From positions 558,001-622,000 of the forward strand of contig NZ_BEWM01000002.1 of the NCBI RefSeq assembly GCF_002723935.1: a DNA stretch of 64,000 nucleotides, written 5' to 3'. This document shows, in pieces, positions 8,634 to 16,801 of this stretch (its first letter is position 1; each line of letters opens with the position of its first letter). The notes under the pieces were generated by a model, which worked only from the letters and a program-made list of their open reading frames with translations, was not told where the DNA came from and did not search any database. Source of the DNA: Gluconobacter cerinus. Lineage in GTDB: Bacteria > Pseudomonadota > Alphaproteobacteria > Acetobacterales > Acetobacteraceae. The position numbers and the translations under genes are program-made.

Positions 8634-9716
8634 ATGCGTATCCTCGTTGCCATGTCAGGAGGCGTGGACAGCTCCGTAGTGGCCGCGCTGCTCAAAAGGC
8701 AGGGCCACGAGGTGATCGGCGCGACCCTCCAGCTTTACGATCACGGTCAGGCGTCCAAGCCGGGGGCCTGCTGTGCCGGGCGGGACATCATGGATGCCCG
8801 CGCCGTAGCGGATAAGCTGGATTTTCCGCATTACGTCATTGATGCGGAAAGCCGCTTCCGGGACAGCGTTATTGAGAACTTCGCGGACGCCTATGCGCGC
8901 GGGGAAACTCCCGTGCCATGCGTGGCCTGCAATCAGGGCGTGAAGTTCACGGATCTTCTGGGCATGGCCCGCGATCTGGGCTGTGAAGCGATGGCGACCG
9001 GGCATTACGTCCGGCGTGTTGAAGGTCCGTCTGGTGCTGAAATGCATCGCCCCGTTGATGCAGAGCGGGACCAGACCTGGTTTCTGTTCGCGACGACGAA
9101 AGACCAGCTTGATTACCTGCGCTTCCCGCTTGGCGAGATGCCGGACAAGGCGCATGTGCGTGAACTGGCGCAGGAGCTTGGACTGGAAATCGCGGCCAAG
9201 CCGGACAGTCAGGATATCTGTTTCGTCCCAAGCGGGTCTTACGTTGATATCGTCGAGAAGCTTCGTCCCGAAATCCGGGGTGAAGGCGAGATCGTGGATG
9301 AACAGGGCAAGGTCCTTGGGCATCATGAAGGCGTTGCGCGCTATACGGTTGGTCAGAGCAAGCGGCTGGGAGACATCCATACGGCCGTTGGCGAACGCCA
9401 GATGGTAACGCGGATTGATGTGCCAAAGCGCCGGATTGTTGTTGGACCTCGCGTTCAGGCGACCGAAGTTGAGACGCGCAAGGCGATCCGTCTGCGGGAC
9501 ATGAACTGGCTGATTGATGCTCCGCCGGAAGGTGTATCTTGTGGCGTGCAGATCCGCGCTCGTGAGAAGCTCCGGGATGCGGTTGTGAAGCCATTGGCGA
9601 ATGGTGAGGCACTCGTTGAGCTTCTGGAGCCAGCCATGCCGGCCCCGGGGCAGGCCTGTGTTCTGTATGATGGGAGCCGTGTTCTGGGCGGCGGGTTTAT
9701 TCTGGCGGGAGCGTAA
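8634..9716 (+). CDS. mnmA: tRNA-specific 2-thiouridylase MnmA
   Basis: 360 residues. The ATP-pyrophosphatase P-loop is SGGVDSS (8-14). The two catalytic cysteines are Cys96 (PCVACN) and Cys196 (SQDICFVP). The family signature ATGHYVR follows at 121-127. It thiolates U34 of tRNAs for Lys, Glu and Gln with sulfur relayed from a cysteine desulfurase, which matches its position directly behind one. The gst gene starts two bases after its stop codon. Confidence 0.95.
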   Translation: MRILVAMSGGVDSSVVAALLKRQGHEVIGATLQLYDHGQASKPGACCAGRDIMDARAVADKLDFPHYVIDAESRFRDSVIENFADAYARGETPVPCVACNQGVKFTDLLGMARDLGCEAMATGHYVRRVEGPSGAEMHRPVDAERDQTWFLFATTKDQLDYLRFPLGEMPDKAHVRELAQELGLEIAAKPDSQDICFVPSGSYVDIVEKLRPEIRGEGEIVDEQGKVLGHHEGVARYTVGQSKRLGDIHTAVGERQMVTRIDVPKRRIVVGPRVQATEVETRKAIRLRDMNWLIDAPPEGVSCGVQIRAREKLRDAVVKPLANGEALVELLEPAMPAPGQACVLYDGSRVLGGGFILAGA

Positions 9717-9718
9717 GC

Positions 9719-10375
9719 ATGGCAGGGACACTTCTGATCGGGTCGCGGCGGTATTCGTCCTGGTCCTTGCGTGGCTGGCTGGCCGTCAAGCTGGCGAAGC
9801 TGGATGTGGAAGATAAGGTCATTGCTCTAAAGGGCGGTGGCAAGACCACGGAAATCCACGCACTGTCTCCCAACAAGCTGGTGCCCTATTTGCAGCATGA
9901 CGGCGCGCATGTCTGGGAAAGTCTGGCCATCTGCGAATACTGCGCCGAGCATGAGCCGTCTCTTTGGCCGCAGGACCGTGTGGTGCGTGCTCATGCCCGC
10001 AGCGTCAGCGCCCAGATGCACGCCGGTTTCCGCCCAATCCGGCAGAATTGTCCGATGGATGTGGAACGTGTTCCAGCACCTTTGTCAGAAAGTAGCGAAG
10101 ACCTGGCCAAGGATGTTGCTCTGTTAAGCGAGACGCTGAAGGGGGCACTTCTGCGCTCCGGCACGGCCACGCTGTATCTGTTCGGGGACGTCCTGACGGT
10201 GGCTGACTGCATGTATGCGCCCGTCGCTATCCGGATTCACACGTATCAACTTAATGTTGACCCCGTTGTGAAAGCTTGGGTTCAGAGCATGTTGCACCAT
10301 CCGCTCATGAAGGAATGGTACAGCCTTGCGGATGCAGAGCCTGCTGAGTGGCGACTGAGTTACGAAGACAAATAA
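9719..10375 (+). CDS. Glutathione S-transferase family protein
   Basis: 218 residues with a thioredoxin-like N-terminal half (LIGSRRYSSWSLRGWLAVKLA, then LVPYLQHDGAHVWESLAICEY with the ES glutathione-contact motif) and a helical C-terminal half. The SSWS start resembles the GST subgroup annotated for many proteobacteria with unknown substrate. It begins two bases behind mnmA, so it is probably co-transcribed. A perfect hairpin follows the stop. Confidence 0.85.
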   Translation: MAGTLLIGSRRYSSWSLRGWLAVKLAKLDVEDKVIALKGGGKTTEIHALSPNKLVPYLQHDGAHVWESLAICEYCAEHEPSLWPQDRVVRAHARSVSAQMHAGFRPIRQNCPMDVERVPAPLSESSEDLAKDVALLSETLKGALLRSGTATLYLFGDVLTVADCMYAPVAIRIHTYQLNVDPVVKAWVQSMLHHPLMKEWYSLADAEPAEWRLSYEDK

Positions 10376-10381
10376 GGGGCT

Positions 10382-10407
10382 GGCTTCGTTCAGTGGTGAA
10401 CGAAGCC
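10382..10407. terminator. Hairpin between convergent gst and lipoprotein genes
   Basis: A perfect 11-base-pair stem GGCTTCGTTCA/TGAACGAAGCC with a four-base loop. It has no U run on either side. The stop codon of the minus-strand lipoprotein gene lies inside it. It is probably a shared 3' end structure for both transcripts. Confidence 0.6.
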
Positions 10408-10605
10408 CATTCCAGTTTGAAGGGCGGTGCGAAACACATCAGACCAGATGCTGTTACCGCCGCCGCGGCCTCCACCAGGGCCACTGCCCGTCTGATTGAA
10501 CGACGGGGCATCGTTGCTGTCAGCAGTTTCTGACATATCGGACGGTGCATGCGATGCGCAGCTTGCGAGCAGGAGCATACTGCATCCCAACAACAGTCGT
10601 TTCAC
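10390..10605 (-). CDS. Small lipoprotein, 71 residues
   Basis: MKRLLLGCSMLLLASCAS has a classical lipoprotein signal with lipobox LASC (Cys16). The mature part is about 55 residues, rich in Ser, Asp, Gly and Asn, with a GPGGGRGGG run and a short terminal helix. No function recognised. It is convergent with the gst gene and has its own start region facing the topoisomerase gene. Confidence 0.7.
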   Translation of the reverse strand: MKRLLLGCSMLLLASCASHAPSDMSETADSNDAPSFNQTGSGPGGGRGGGNSIWSDVFRTALQTGMGFVHH

Positions 10606-10759
10606 ATCTGTATCCCTTACCCGTAATGCCCTTCTTGTAAGTCACCTGTGGAAAAGCAGGTGTCATGTCAGGAAGTATCAGGAAGCGTAAGCAGATCTGA
10701 CGAAACTCCGGTTCCAGCAGCACGCTGTTACAGTTGGACGGACAGGGAACCGCGAAACC

Positions 10760-11845
10760 GTGACAGCAAGACTTTCACCTGAGCAGAAACAGGCCCGGCG
10801 CGCGGGCCTGCATTATGTGGACAGGACGGAACCAGGAATTACCCGCAGACGAGCCGGCAAAGGCTTCGCCTATTACGATCCTTCCGGGGAGCGCATCACG
10901 GATCAGGACGTTATTGGGCGCCTGAAACGCCTGGGAATTCCTCCGGCTTATCGCGATGTCTGGATCTGTGCTGATCCCGATAGTCATCTTCAAGCTGTTG
11001 GCACAGATGCGCGGGGGCGGTTGCAGTATCGCTATCATCCCAAATGGCGGGAAACCCGGGACGTCGCCAAGTTTGGCCGAATGCTTGTCTTCAGTGAGCA
11101 TCTTCCTGCCTTGAGAGCGCAGGTGGCAAAGGACCTAGCGCGAAAGAAGCTGGGCCGGGACCGCGTTCTGGCCGCGATTGTCTTCATCATGGAACGGACG
11201 ATGGCCCGTATCGGAAATGACCGGTACGCGCGTGAGAACCGTAGCTATGGCCTTACGACGCTGCGGCACCGGCATGTTGATGTGACCGGAAAGCACGTCA
11301 CGCTTGATTTTCGGGCCAAACATGGGATTGAGCAGCATCTGGATTTGTCTGACGCTCGACTGGCGCGGCTTGTGTCACGCCTCGAAGATCTGCCGGGGCA
11401 ACGTCTCTTCCAGTATCTGGATGAGAACGGTGAACGCCACGATGTGCACTCACAGGATGTGAACGACTACCTTCAGACCATCACTGGTGAAGACATTACG
11501 GCCAAGGACTTTCGCACTTGGGCTGCCACGCAACTGGCTGCCGTCACGCTCTGTGCCTTCAATGGCTATGATACGAAAGCGAAAGCCAAAAAGCAGGTTG
11601 TGGAAGCGGTGAAGTCCGTGGCTGCCCGGCTTGGAAATACGCCTGCGGTCTGTCGAAAGAGTTATATTAATCCGTGCGTGGTGGATGGGCATCTGGACGG
11701 GACTTTGAGGGCTGCGTTTCAGAAACGGGCGCAGGATGTTCTGGATATGCCGGAGCATGGACTATCGGCTGAAGAAGCAGCGGTGACGGGCTTCCTGGCA
11801 AACCGTCTGCCGCATCTTCGAAATAACGGCACATCAAAGTCCTGA
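10760..11845 (+). CDS. DNA topoisomerase IB (poxvirus/bacterial type)
   Basis: 361 residues from a GTG start. It is the compact single-polypeptide type IB enzyme that relaxes supercoils through a 3'-phosphotyrosine. The YRDVWICADPDSHLQAVGTDARGRLQYRYH stretch near 64-93 is the DNA-contacting N-domain. The catalytic pocket includes the arginine in FRTW (Arg252), and the nucleophile is Tyr302 in CRKSYINP. It is probably not essential beside topoisomerase I and gyrase. It stands alone, with AT-richer spacers on both sides. Confidence 0.9.
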   Translation: MTARLSPEQKQARRAGLHYVDRTEPGITRRRAGKGFAYYDPSGERITDQDVIGRLKRLGIPPAYRDVWICADPDSHLQAVGTDARGRLQYRYHPKWRETRDVAKFGRMLVFSEHLPALRAQVAKDLARKKLGRDRVLAAIVFIMERTMARIGNDRYARENRSYGLTTLRHRHVDVTGKHVTLDFRAKHGIEQHLDLSDARLARLVSRLEDLPGQRLFQYLDENGERHDVHSQDVNDYLQTITGEDITAKDFRTWAATQLAAVTLCAFNGYDTKAKAKKQVVEAVKSVAARLGNTPAVCRKSYINPCVVDGHLDGTLRAAFQKRAQDVLDMPEHGLSAEEAAVTGFLANRLPHLRNNGTSKS

Positions 11846-11959
11846 ACCGCAGTATGTTGAAATCTTTCGCAGGAAACTCTGCCTGTTACAGAAGCTTCTG
11901 TTTCTGACGGACCGTATAAAAATGCGTCGCAACGGAATTGATGGCTGGCGACGGAAGGT

Positions 11960-11976
11960 CAGTGCATGATGCACTG
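11960..11976. promoter_or_regulatory. 17-base palindrome in the antiporter leader
   Basis: Perfect inverted repeat CAGTGCAT-g-ATGCACTG ending four bases before the AGGAGGAG ribosome site of the antiporter gene. A second smaller palindrome, CAGAAGCTTCTG, lies at about 11889-11900. Either a DNA operator or an RNA hairpin that affects ribosome access is possible. Confidence 0.45.
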
Positions 11977-11994
11977 TCAGGAGGAGAAGAACGG

Positions 11995-13248
11995 ATGAAC
12001 TCGCTGGGTCTCTTTGCCTTGCTGATGCTGGGAGCAACGTGTTTCGGGGTTTTGAACGAGCGCCTTTTCAAGCTCCCCCTGACCATCGGTATTCTCCTGA
12101 TTTCCATGGTCATTTCGATGCTGATCATGCTGATCAATCCTCTGGTGCCAGGCTACGACCTCCAGCACATTCCCCGGACCCTTCTCGGGCAGGTCAATCT
12201 TCCAGAAACGCTTCTGGAAGGGGCGCTGTCCTTCCTTCTTTTTGCCGGGGCCATGCAGGTTAATCTCGGACTGCTGCTCTCCCGCGGAAAGGCTGTGGCT
12301 GCGCTGGCTATCTTGGGAACGGTATTGGCCGTGGGGCTTCTGGCAGGCGCAGCATGGTTGGTCTTTCCGCTTCTGGGCATGAATGTTCCTTTCAGCTGGT
12401 GTGTCGTTCTGGGGGCCATCCTCGCGCCGACTGATCCGGTTTCCGTCGTGGGAATGTTGCGTCGGCTGGGCTTGCCAGAAGCTCTTCAGGCCACCTTTGC
12501 AGGAGAAAGCCTGTTCAACGATGGCGTAGGCATTGTGATGTACGGGACCGTCATCGGTCTTGCGACTGGAGAGGTCCATAGCGTTGCAATGACGGACTTC
12601 ATCGTTCGTTTTCTTGTGGAAGCGGTCGGTGGTGGCGTGCTGGGAGGTGTGCTGGGCTGGATCGCCCTGAAGATCATTCGGGGCGTGCAGGACATGCAGA
12701 TTGATCTGCTGGCTTCGCTGGCCTTGGCAACGGGCACTTACAGCCTCGCCAGCTCTTTGCACATGTCCGGCCCGATTGCCGTGGTTGTGGCAGGGATGTG
12801 GCTGGCGACCGATACAGGCAAGCGTGCAATTCCGGAGCATTCCCGCCAGGAGCTCACCACGTTCTGGGGGCTGATCGACGAAATCCTGAACGCATTGCTG
12901 TTCCTGCTGATCGGATTTGAGCTTCTCGAAATTACTCCACATCTGCCCAACCTTGTGGCGACACTCATCATCATTCCACTGTCCGTGATTGTTCGCGGAC
13001 TGAGTGTGTTCCTGTCCACAATGCCGGTTCACCTGAAAAAAGGTGAGCGTGGCAGAGCTCTCGGTGTTTTGACCTGGGGTGGGCTTCGGGGCGGGATTTC
13101 CGTGGCATTGGCCCTGGGATTGCCCCCGGGAGAACTGAGGGAGACGCTACTGCCGGTTTGCTATGGGGTGGTGGTCTTTACAATCATCGTGCAGGGACTG
13201 ACGATGGAGAAGGTGGTCAATCGGCTTTACCCGAAAGCCACCAGTTGA
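11995..13248 (+). CDS. Na+/H+ antiporter, CPA1 family
   Basis: 417 residues from the ATG that follows a strong AGGAGGAG site; an earlier in-frame ATG at 11938 lies upstream of the palindrome and is less likely. About twelve membrane segments. The ion-binding motifs of CPA1 exchangers are visible: APTDPV near 143-148 and GESLFNDG near 165-172. Expected to exchange sodium (or potassium) for protons at the inner membrane, useful in a habitat acidified by sugar oxidation. Confidence 0.88.
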   Translation: MNSLGLFALLMLGATCFGVLNERLFKLPLTIGILLISMVISMLIMLINPLVPGYDLQHIPRTLLGQVNLPETLLEGALSFLLFAGAMQVNLGLLLSRGKAVAALAILGTVLAVGLLAGAAWLVFPLLGMNVPFSWCVVLGAILAPTDPVSVVGMLRRLGLPEALQATFAGESLFNDGVGIVMYGTVIGLATGEVHSVAMTDFIVRFLVEAVGGGVLGGVLGWIALKIIRGVQDMQIDLLASLALATGTYSLASSLHMSGPIAVVVAGMWLATDTGKRAIPEHSRQELTTFWGLIDEILNALLFLLIGFELLEITPHLPNLVATLIIIPLSVIVRGLSVFLSTMPVHLKKGERGRALGVLTWGGLRGGISVALALGLPPGELRETLLPVCYGVVVFTIIVQGLTMEKVVNRLYPKATS

Positions 13249-13307
13249 GTGTATGCCTGCTGAGAGATTTTGGCAGACTGAAAATGGATCGGCAGGAGTG
13301 CGGTAAA

Positions 13308-13772
13308 ATGGTGACTTTAAAGCGGGTGATGGGTCTACTAATCGTGACGGGTGCCGTCATGGGCGTGTCCGGGAATGCATTTGCCGCCAAGGGCTTCCCG
13401 GGACAGGCAGGATGCTGGGCCGCCCTTCCGGGTGAAGACGAGCGACCGGAAGTGACGTGTCGGAGCTTCACGGAAGATCTGCTGAAAAGTCTTGAGAAAG
13501 CCACGCCTGCACAGGTGACGTCTATTCTGGGTGTTCCAGGCAAGGACCATAAGCCCACCTATTTCGAGAGCGCCAACAAAACGCCCGGAGCCTATAACGG
13601 CTACGTTGAATTGACGTATACCGCCGGACACGTCTCGGATCTGTCTGCTGTTTTGACGCAGGTTCAGCCGAACGGCATGGCAAGTGACGAGAAGGATTAT
13701 CAGTGGGGGGTCAGTAAGGCTGGCTGCTCCGATTTTCCGGGAAGCAAGAAAGCCTGCGATACGTCCAACTAA
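13308..13772 (+). CDS. Secreted protein of unknown function, 154 residues
   Basis: From the ATG at 13308 the protein has a clear signal peptide (LKRVMGLLIVTGAVMGVSG, cleavage near AFA-A). The mature part has four cysteines, two near each end (AGCW...VTCRS and AGCSDF...KKACD), suggesting disulfides in the periplasm. The middle (TPAQVTSILGVPGKD) resembles small lipoprotein/SmpA-like folds, but I cannot assign a family. It lies 59 bases behind the antiporter gene and may share its transcript. Confidence 0.65.
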   Translation: MVTLKRVMGLLIVTGAVMGVSGNAFAAKGFPGQAGCWAALPGEDERPEVTCRSFTEDLLKSLEKATPAQVTSILGVPGKDHKPTYFESANKTPGAYNGYVELTYTAGHVSDLSAVLTQVQPNGMASDEKDYQWGVSKAGCSDFPGSKKACDTSN

Positions 13773-13780
13773 AGAACGGT

Positions 13781-13810
13781 GCTCTGGATTCAGTCACTGA
13801 GGTCCAGAGC
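13781..13810. terminator. Hairpin between convergent secreted-protein and SMP-30 genes
   Basis: A perfect 8-base-pair stem GCTCTGGA/TCCAGAGC with a 14-base loop that contains the SMP-30 stop codon. No U run is present. It probably marks the 3' ends of both convergent transcripts. Confidence 0.5.
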
Positions 13811-14734
13811 TACCAGTTTTTCACGACAGGTAATGAAGAGGCGCCTGTTCTCCGGGCCACCAAATGTACAGTTTGTTGGTGACCACGGAAGAGGGATGAA
13901 CCCAAGCGTGCAGCCCGAGGCGTCGATCACGTAAATCCCATTATCTGCGGTGGTCCACACCCATCCGCGATGGTCTACGGCCAAGCCATCAGGGACGCCA
14001 TTTTCAGTGCTATAGAAGGGGCGTTTACCCGTCAGCTTTCCATGGCGGCCGACATCAAACGCATGAATGTGACAGCCTTGACCGCCAATTTTTCTGGATG
14101 TGTCCGTTACGTAGAGGGTTTTCCTGTCTGGCGAAAATGCCAGAGCGTCGGGCTGGTCCAGATCAGCCATGCGCGTCAGATCCCCAGTTTTTCGATCGTA
14201 TCGATACACGCTGCGATGGGGAAGTTCTGGTGCCGCGATATACCCTTCTCTTGCAGAGTGGATGCCGAAGATTGGGTCAGTGAACCAGAGGGTATGATTG
14301 GGGCCAGTGACAATGGCATTTGGGGCGTTAAGGCGGCCGCCCTGGTAGTGCGTGACGAGGGGCAGGGTTTCCTGACCGTCCCGTGAAAGACTGATGCAGC
14401 GACGTCCCTGTTCGCAATGCACCAGCGTGCCATCCGGGAGGAGGGCATTGCCGTTGATGAACCACGTGGGATCAATAATGGTGTGAACATGGCCGTCTGG
14501 GTGCCATGCCATCACCCTGCGCGAGATGACATCTGACCAGATGAGCCTGTTGCGGTCCTGATCCCAGACCGGGCTGTCGCCCAGCGTTGTTCCCTCGTGG
14601 AGCAGCAGAAGCGGAATATCGAAATCCAGAACCGCAGCGAGTGTCGGATCATCAATCCGGATGCCTGGAAGAGGGCCTGATGTTTCTGGTGCACCCGGCA
14701 ACCGCAGAAATGTACCAATCAGGGCGTTCTTCAC
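13790..14734 (-). CDS. SMP-30/gluconolactonase/LRE-family protein
   Basis: 314 residues forming a six-bladed propeller of the lactonase family. Typical parts are LGDSPVWDQDRNRLIWSD near the N-terminus, NGNALLPDGTLVHCEQG, LNAPNAIV, WFTDP and the metal-ligand segment VPDGLAVDHRGWVW. These calcium or zinc enzymes hydrolyse sugar lactones, which fits the aldonate chemistry of an acetic acid bacterium. There is no signal peptide, so it should act in the cytoplasm. Exact substrate cannot be read from sequence. Confidence 0.83.
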   Translation of the reverse strand: MKNALIGTFLRLPGAPETSGPLPGIRIDDPTLAAVLDFDIPLLLLHEGTTLGDSPVWDQDRNRLIWSDVISRRVMAWHPDGHVHTIIDPTWFINGNALLPDGTLVHCEQGRRCISLSRDGQETLPLVTHYQGGRLNAPNAIVTGPNHTLWFTDPIFGIHSAREGYIAAPELPHRSVYRYDRKTGDLTRMADLDQPDALAFSPDRKTLYVTDTSRKIGGQGCHIHAFDVGRHGKLTGKRPFYSTENGVPDGLAVDHRGWVWTTADNGIYVIDASGCTLGFIPLPWSPTNCTFGGPENRRLFITCREKLVALDLSD

Positions 14735-14872
14735 GCGGCGCGTCTTTTCTGGATACGCATTGCGACTTTCTCAGCCATATTTGTGGCGCAGGCCTACAGT
14801 AGTGTTTGGCTTCCCCGGACAGAGCCTTCGGAAAAGCGATATCTTACAAAAACGCCCTGATGTTCACGGGGT

Positions 14873-15805
14873 TCATGCCGGATACATTTTGCATCCTTCG
14901 GGGGTGGCCTGCCGTAGAAAGATGCCGAGTTCCCGGAAAGTGCTGGCACGTGGATCTGAGGCACGCCACACGAGCCCAATTGTCCGACTTGCTTCGGGTT
15001 CGGAAAGGGGGCGGACGGTAATGAGGTTCTCAAAATCCATCCGGTTACGCAGAGCAAGCCGGGGAATGAGCGAGAAGCCTTCGCCTGCACCAATCATGTG
15101 CCAGAGCATCTCCAGGCTTGTGGCCAATCTGGTTTCGCGCTGTCTGGGAATGGTTGGGCAGATGGACAGCGCCTGATCGCGAAGACAGTGACCGTCTTCC
15201 AGTAACAGAAGATCAGGTCGACCCAGCTGTTTCAGAGAGATCCTGTTCTTGCCAGCCAGTTCGTGCGTAACCGGAAAAACGCCCAGAAAAGCCTCTTCGA
15301 AAAGAGGAAGGGCTTCCAGCGCCTCCGACGGAGCAGGCAGCGCCATCAGAGCCAGATCGAGTTCGTTGTTTCGCAGAGACTGGACCAGCGTATCCGTCGT
15401 TCCTTCTGTCAGGCGCAGATTCAGGTTCGGATAGGACTGCCGCAGATGGGGAAGCGTGCCGGGAATATAATACGGGCCAAGCGTCGGGATGACGCCCAGT
15501 CGCAGAATGCCATCCAGCGGGCTGGTGCGCGTCCGTGCGACTTCCAGAAGATTCCGGGCTGCCGTTAAAACTTCACGGCCAAGCGCAATCAGGCGCTCTC
15601 CATCAGGTGTGGGGGCGACATGCCTGCGCGAGCGCTCGAACAGCGTAACGTCGAGAAGTTGCTCCAGCTTACGGACCTGCTCTGAAAGGCCCGCCTGGCT
15701 CACACCACAGCGTTCTGCCGCGCGGGAGAAATTGCGCAGGTCATCCACTGCCACGACATATTCGATGTCCCGAAGGGATAGGCCGGAAAGGGGAACGTAA
15801 CTCAT
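14873..15805 (-). CDS. oxyR: Hydrogen-peroxide-sensing regulator OxyR (LysR family)
   Basis: 310 residues with an N-terminal winged helix (residues 10-65, FSRAAERCGVSQAGLSEQVRKLE) and a LysR effector domain. The diagnostic OxyR segment LLEDGHCLRDQALSIC places the redox cysteines at Cys207 and Cys216, with the same nine-residue spacing as the E. coli Cys199/Cys208 pair. It likely activates ahpC/ahpF, located 2.3 kb to the right. The gene is divergent from the SDR gene across a 145-base spacer. Confidence 0.92.
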   Translation of the reverse strand: MSYVPLSGLSLRDIEYVVAVDDLRNFSRAAERCGVSQAGLSEQVRKLEQLLDVTLFERSRRHVAPTPDGERLIALGREVLTAARNLLEVARTRTSPLDGILRLGVIPTLGPYYIPGTLPHLRQSYPNLNLRLTEGTTDTLVQSLRNNELDLALMALPAPSEALEALPLFEEAFLGVFPVTHELAGKNRISLKQLGRPDLLLLEDGHCLRDQALSICPTIPRQRETRLATSLEMLWHMIGAGEGFSLIPRLALRNRMDFENLITVRPLSEPEASRTIGLVWRASDPRASTFRELGIFLRQATPEGCKMYPA

Positions 15806-15950
15806 GAATTATAGATAATACCGAACACCAAAATATGGAAGTGCGGTTTTTCCTATATTTGCATGAAAGCGTCATCGGCCTTGGCAAGACACATCTGCTG
15901 ACGAAGCGTATAAGGTTTCAAAGAATTTCCACAGCAAGGATGAAGACTCC

Positions 15951-16682
15951 ATGACACAGCGCGCTGCTCTCGTGACCGGTGGTTCCCGTGGTATCGGGGC
16001 CGCAATCGCCCTTCGTCTCGCCACAGACGGATATGACGTTGCGATCTCTTATGCCAGCAACGAAAAAGCTGCTGCGGATATCGTCAGCAAGATTGAAGCC
16101 AAGGGCCGCAAGGCTGTTGCCATCAAGGCCAATGGCGGAACAGCGGAAGGTAACCGCGCTGTTGTCACGAAGGCCGTGGAAACATTCGGTCGGCTGGATG
16201 CACTCGTCTGTAACGCCGGGATTTATCCTTACGGGCCGATCGATCAGATGACAGTTGAGCAGATCGATCAGGTGCTGAACCTGAATGTTCGTGCCGTTAT
16301 GATCGAGACGATGGAAGCTGTGAAACATCTGGGGCAGGGTGGTCGCCTGATTTACATCGGCTCTGCTTTTGGTGCCCGCGCACCTTTCCCAGGTATTTCT
16401 CTTTACTCCGCCACCAAGGCGGCTCTGGAAGGCTTTGCCCGCGGCGTAGCGCGTGATGTGGGGCCGAAGGGGATTACCGTTAATGTGGTTGAGCCAGGTC
16501 CGATCGATACGGATCTGAACCCGGCTGACGGCGAAGGTGCGGCCCTGATCAGCAGTTTCACCGCGACGAATTCCTACGGTAAGGTCGCTGATATTGCGGA
16601 TTTCGTAGGCTTCCTTGCAAGCCCTGCGGCCTCTTACATTACGGGCGCGTCCCTCCCGGTGGATGGCGGTCTGACGGCCTGA
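15951..16682 (+). CDS. SDR-family NAD(P)-dependent oxidoreductase
   Basis: 243 residues of a classical short-chain dehydrogenase. Visible are the cofactor motif TGGSRGIG (9-16), NAG near residue 89, the catalytic YxxxK in LYSATKAAL, the PGPIDTD loop and the C-terminal SYITGASLPVDGG. The lack of an acidic residue at the end of beta-2 (ISYASNEKAA) suggests NADPH preference. The substrate is unknown. Divergent position from oxyR suggests possible OxyR control, but no clear binding site was found. Confidence 0.88.
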   Translation: MTQRAALVTGGSRGIGAAIALRLATDGYDVAISYASNEKAAADIVSKIEAKGRKAVAIKANGGTAEGNRAVVTKAVETFGRLDALVCNAGIYPYGPIDQMTVEQIDQVLNLNVRAVMIETMEAVKHLGQGGRLIYIGSAFGARAPFPGISLYSATKAALEGFARGVARDVGPKGITVNVVEPGPIDTDLNPADGEGAALISSFTATNSYGKVADIADFVGFLASPAASYITGASLPVDGGLTA

Positions 16683-16801
16683 TCTAAATTAACGTGCGGT
16701 CTATCCTGTTTTCTCTCCTTGTTATCGGAGCGGATGCGCAACATTCTCCCTGCGAAAGTCGTGGGCAGGGAGATGCCGCGTAAACGCTAAAGGAAAACAG
16801 G

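Noticed and set aside
8655-9731. 358-codon minus-strand frame opposite mnmA
   Set aside because: mnmA carries complete catalytic motifs and codon bias; the antisense frame has low-complexity, motif-free sequence.
15806-15950. OxyR binding site in the oxyR-SDR spacer
   Set aside because: ATAG and CTAT half-sites occur, but their spacing does not fit the 37-base OxyR consensus.
16683-16801. Purine riboswitch before the deaminase gene
   Set aside because: The hairpin at 16745-16773 lacks the conserved three-way junction bases of purine riboswitches.
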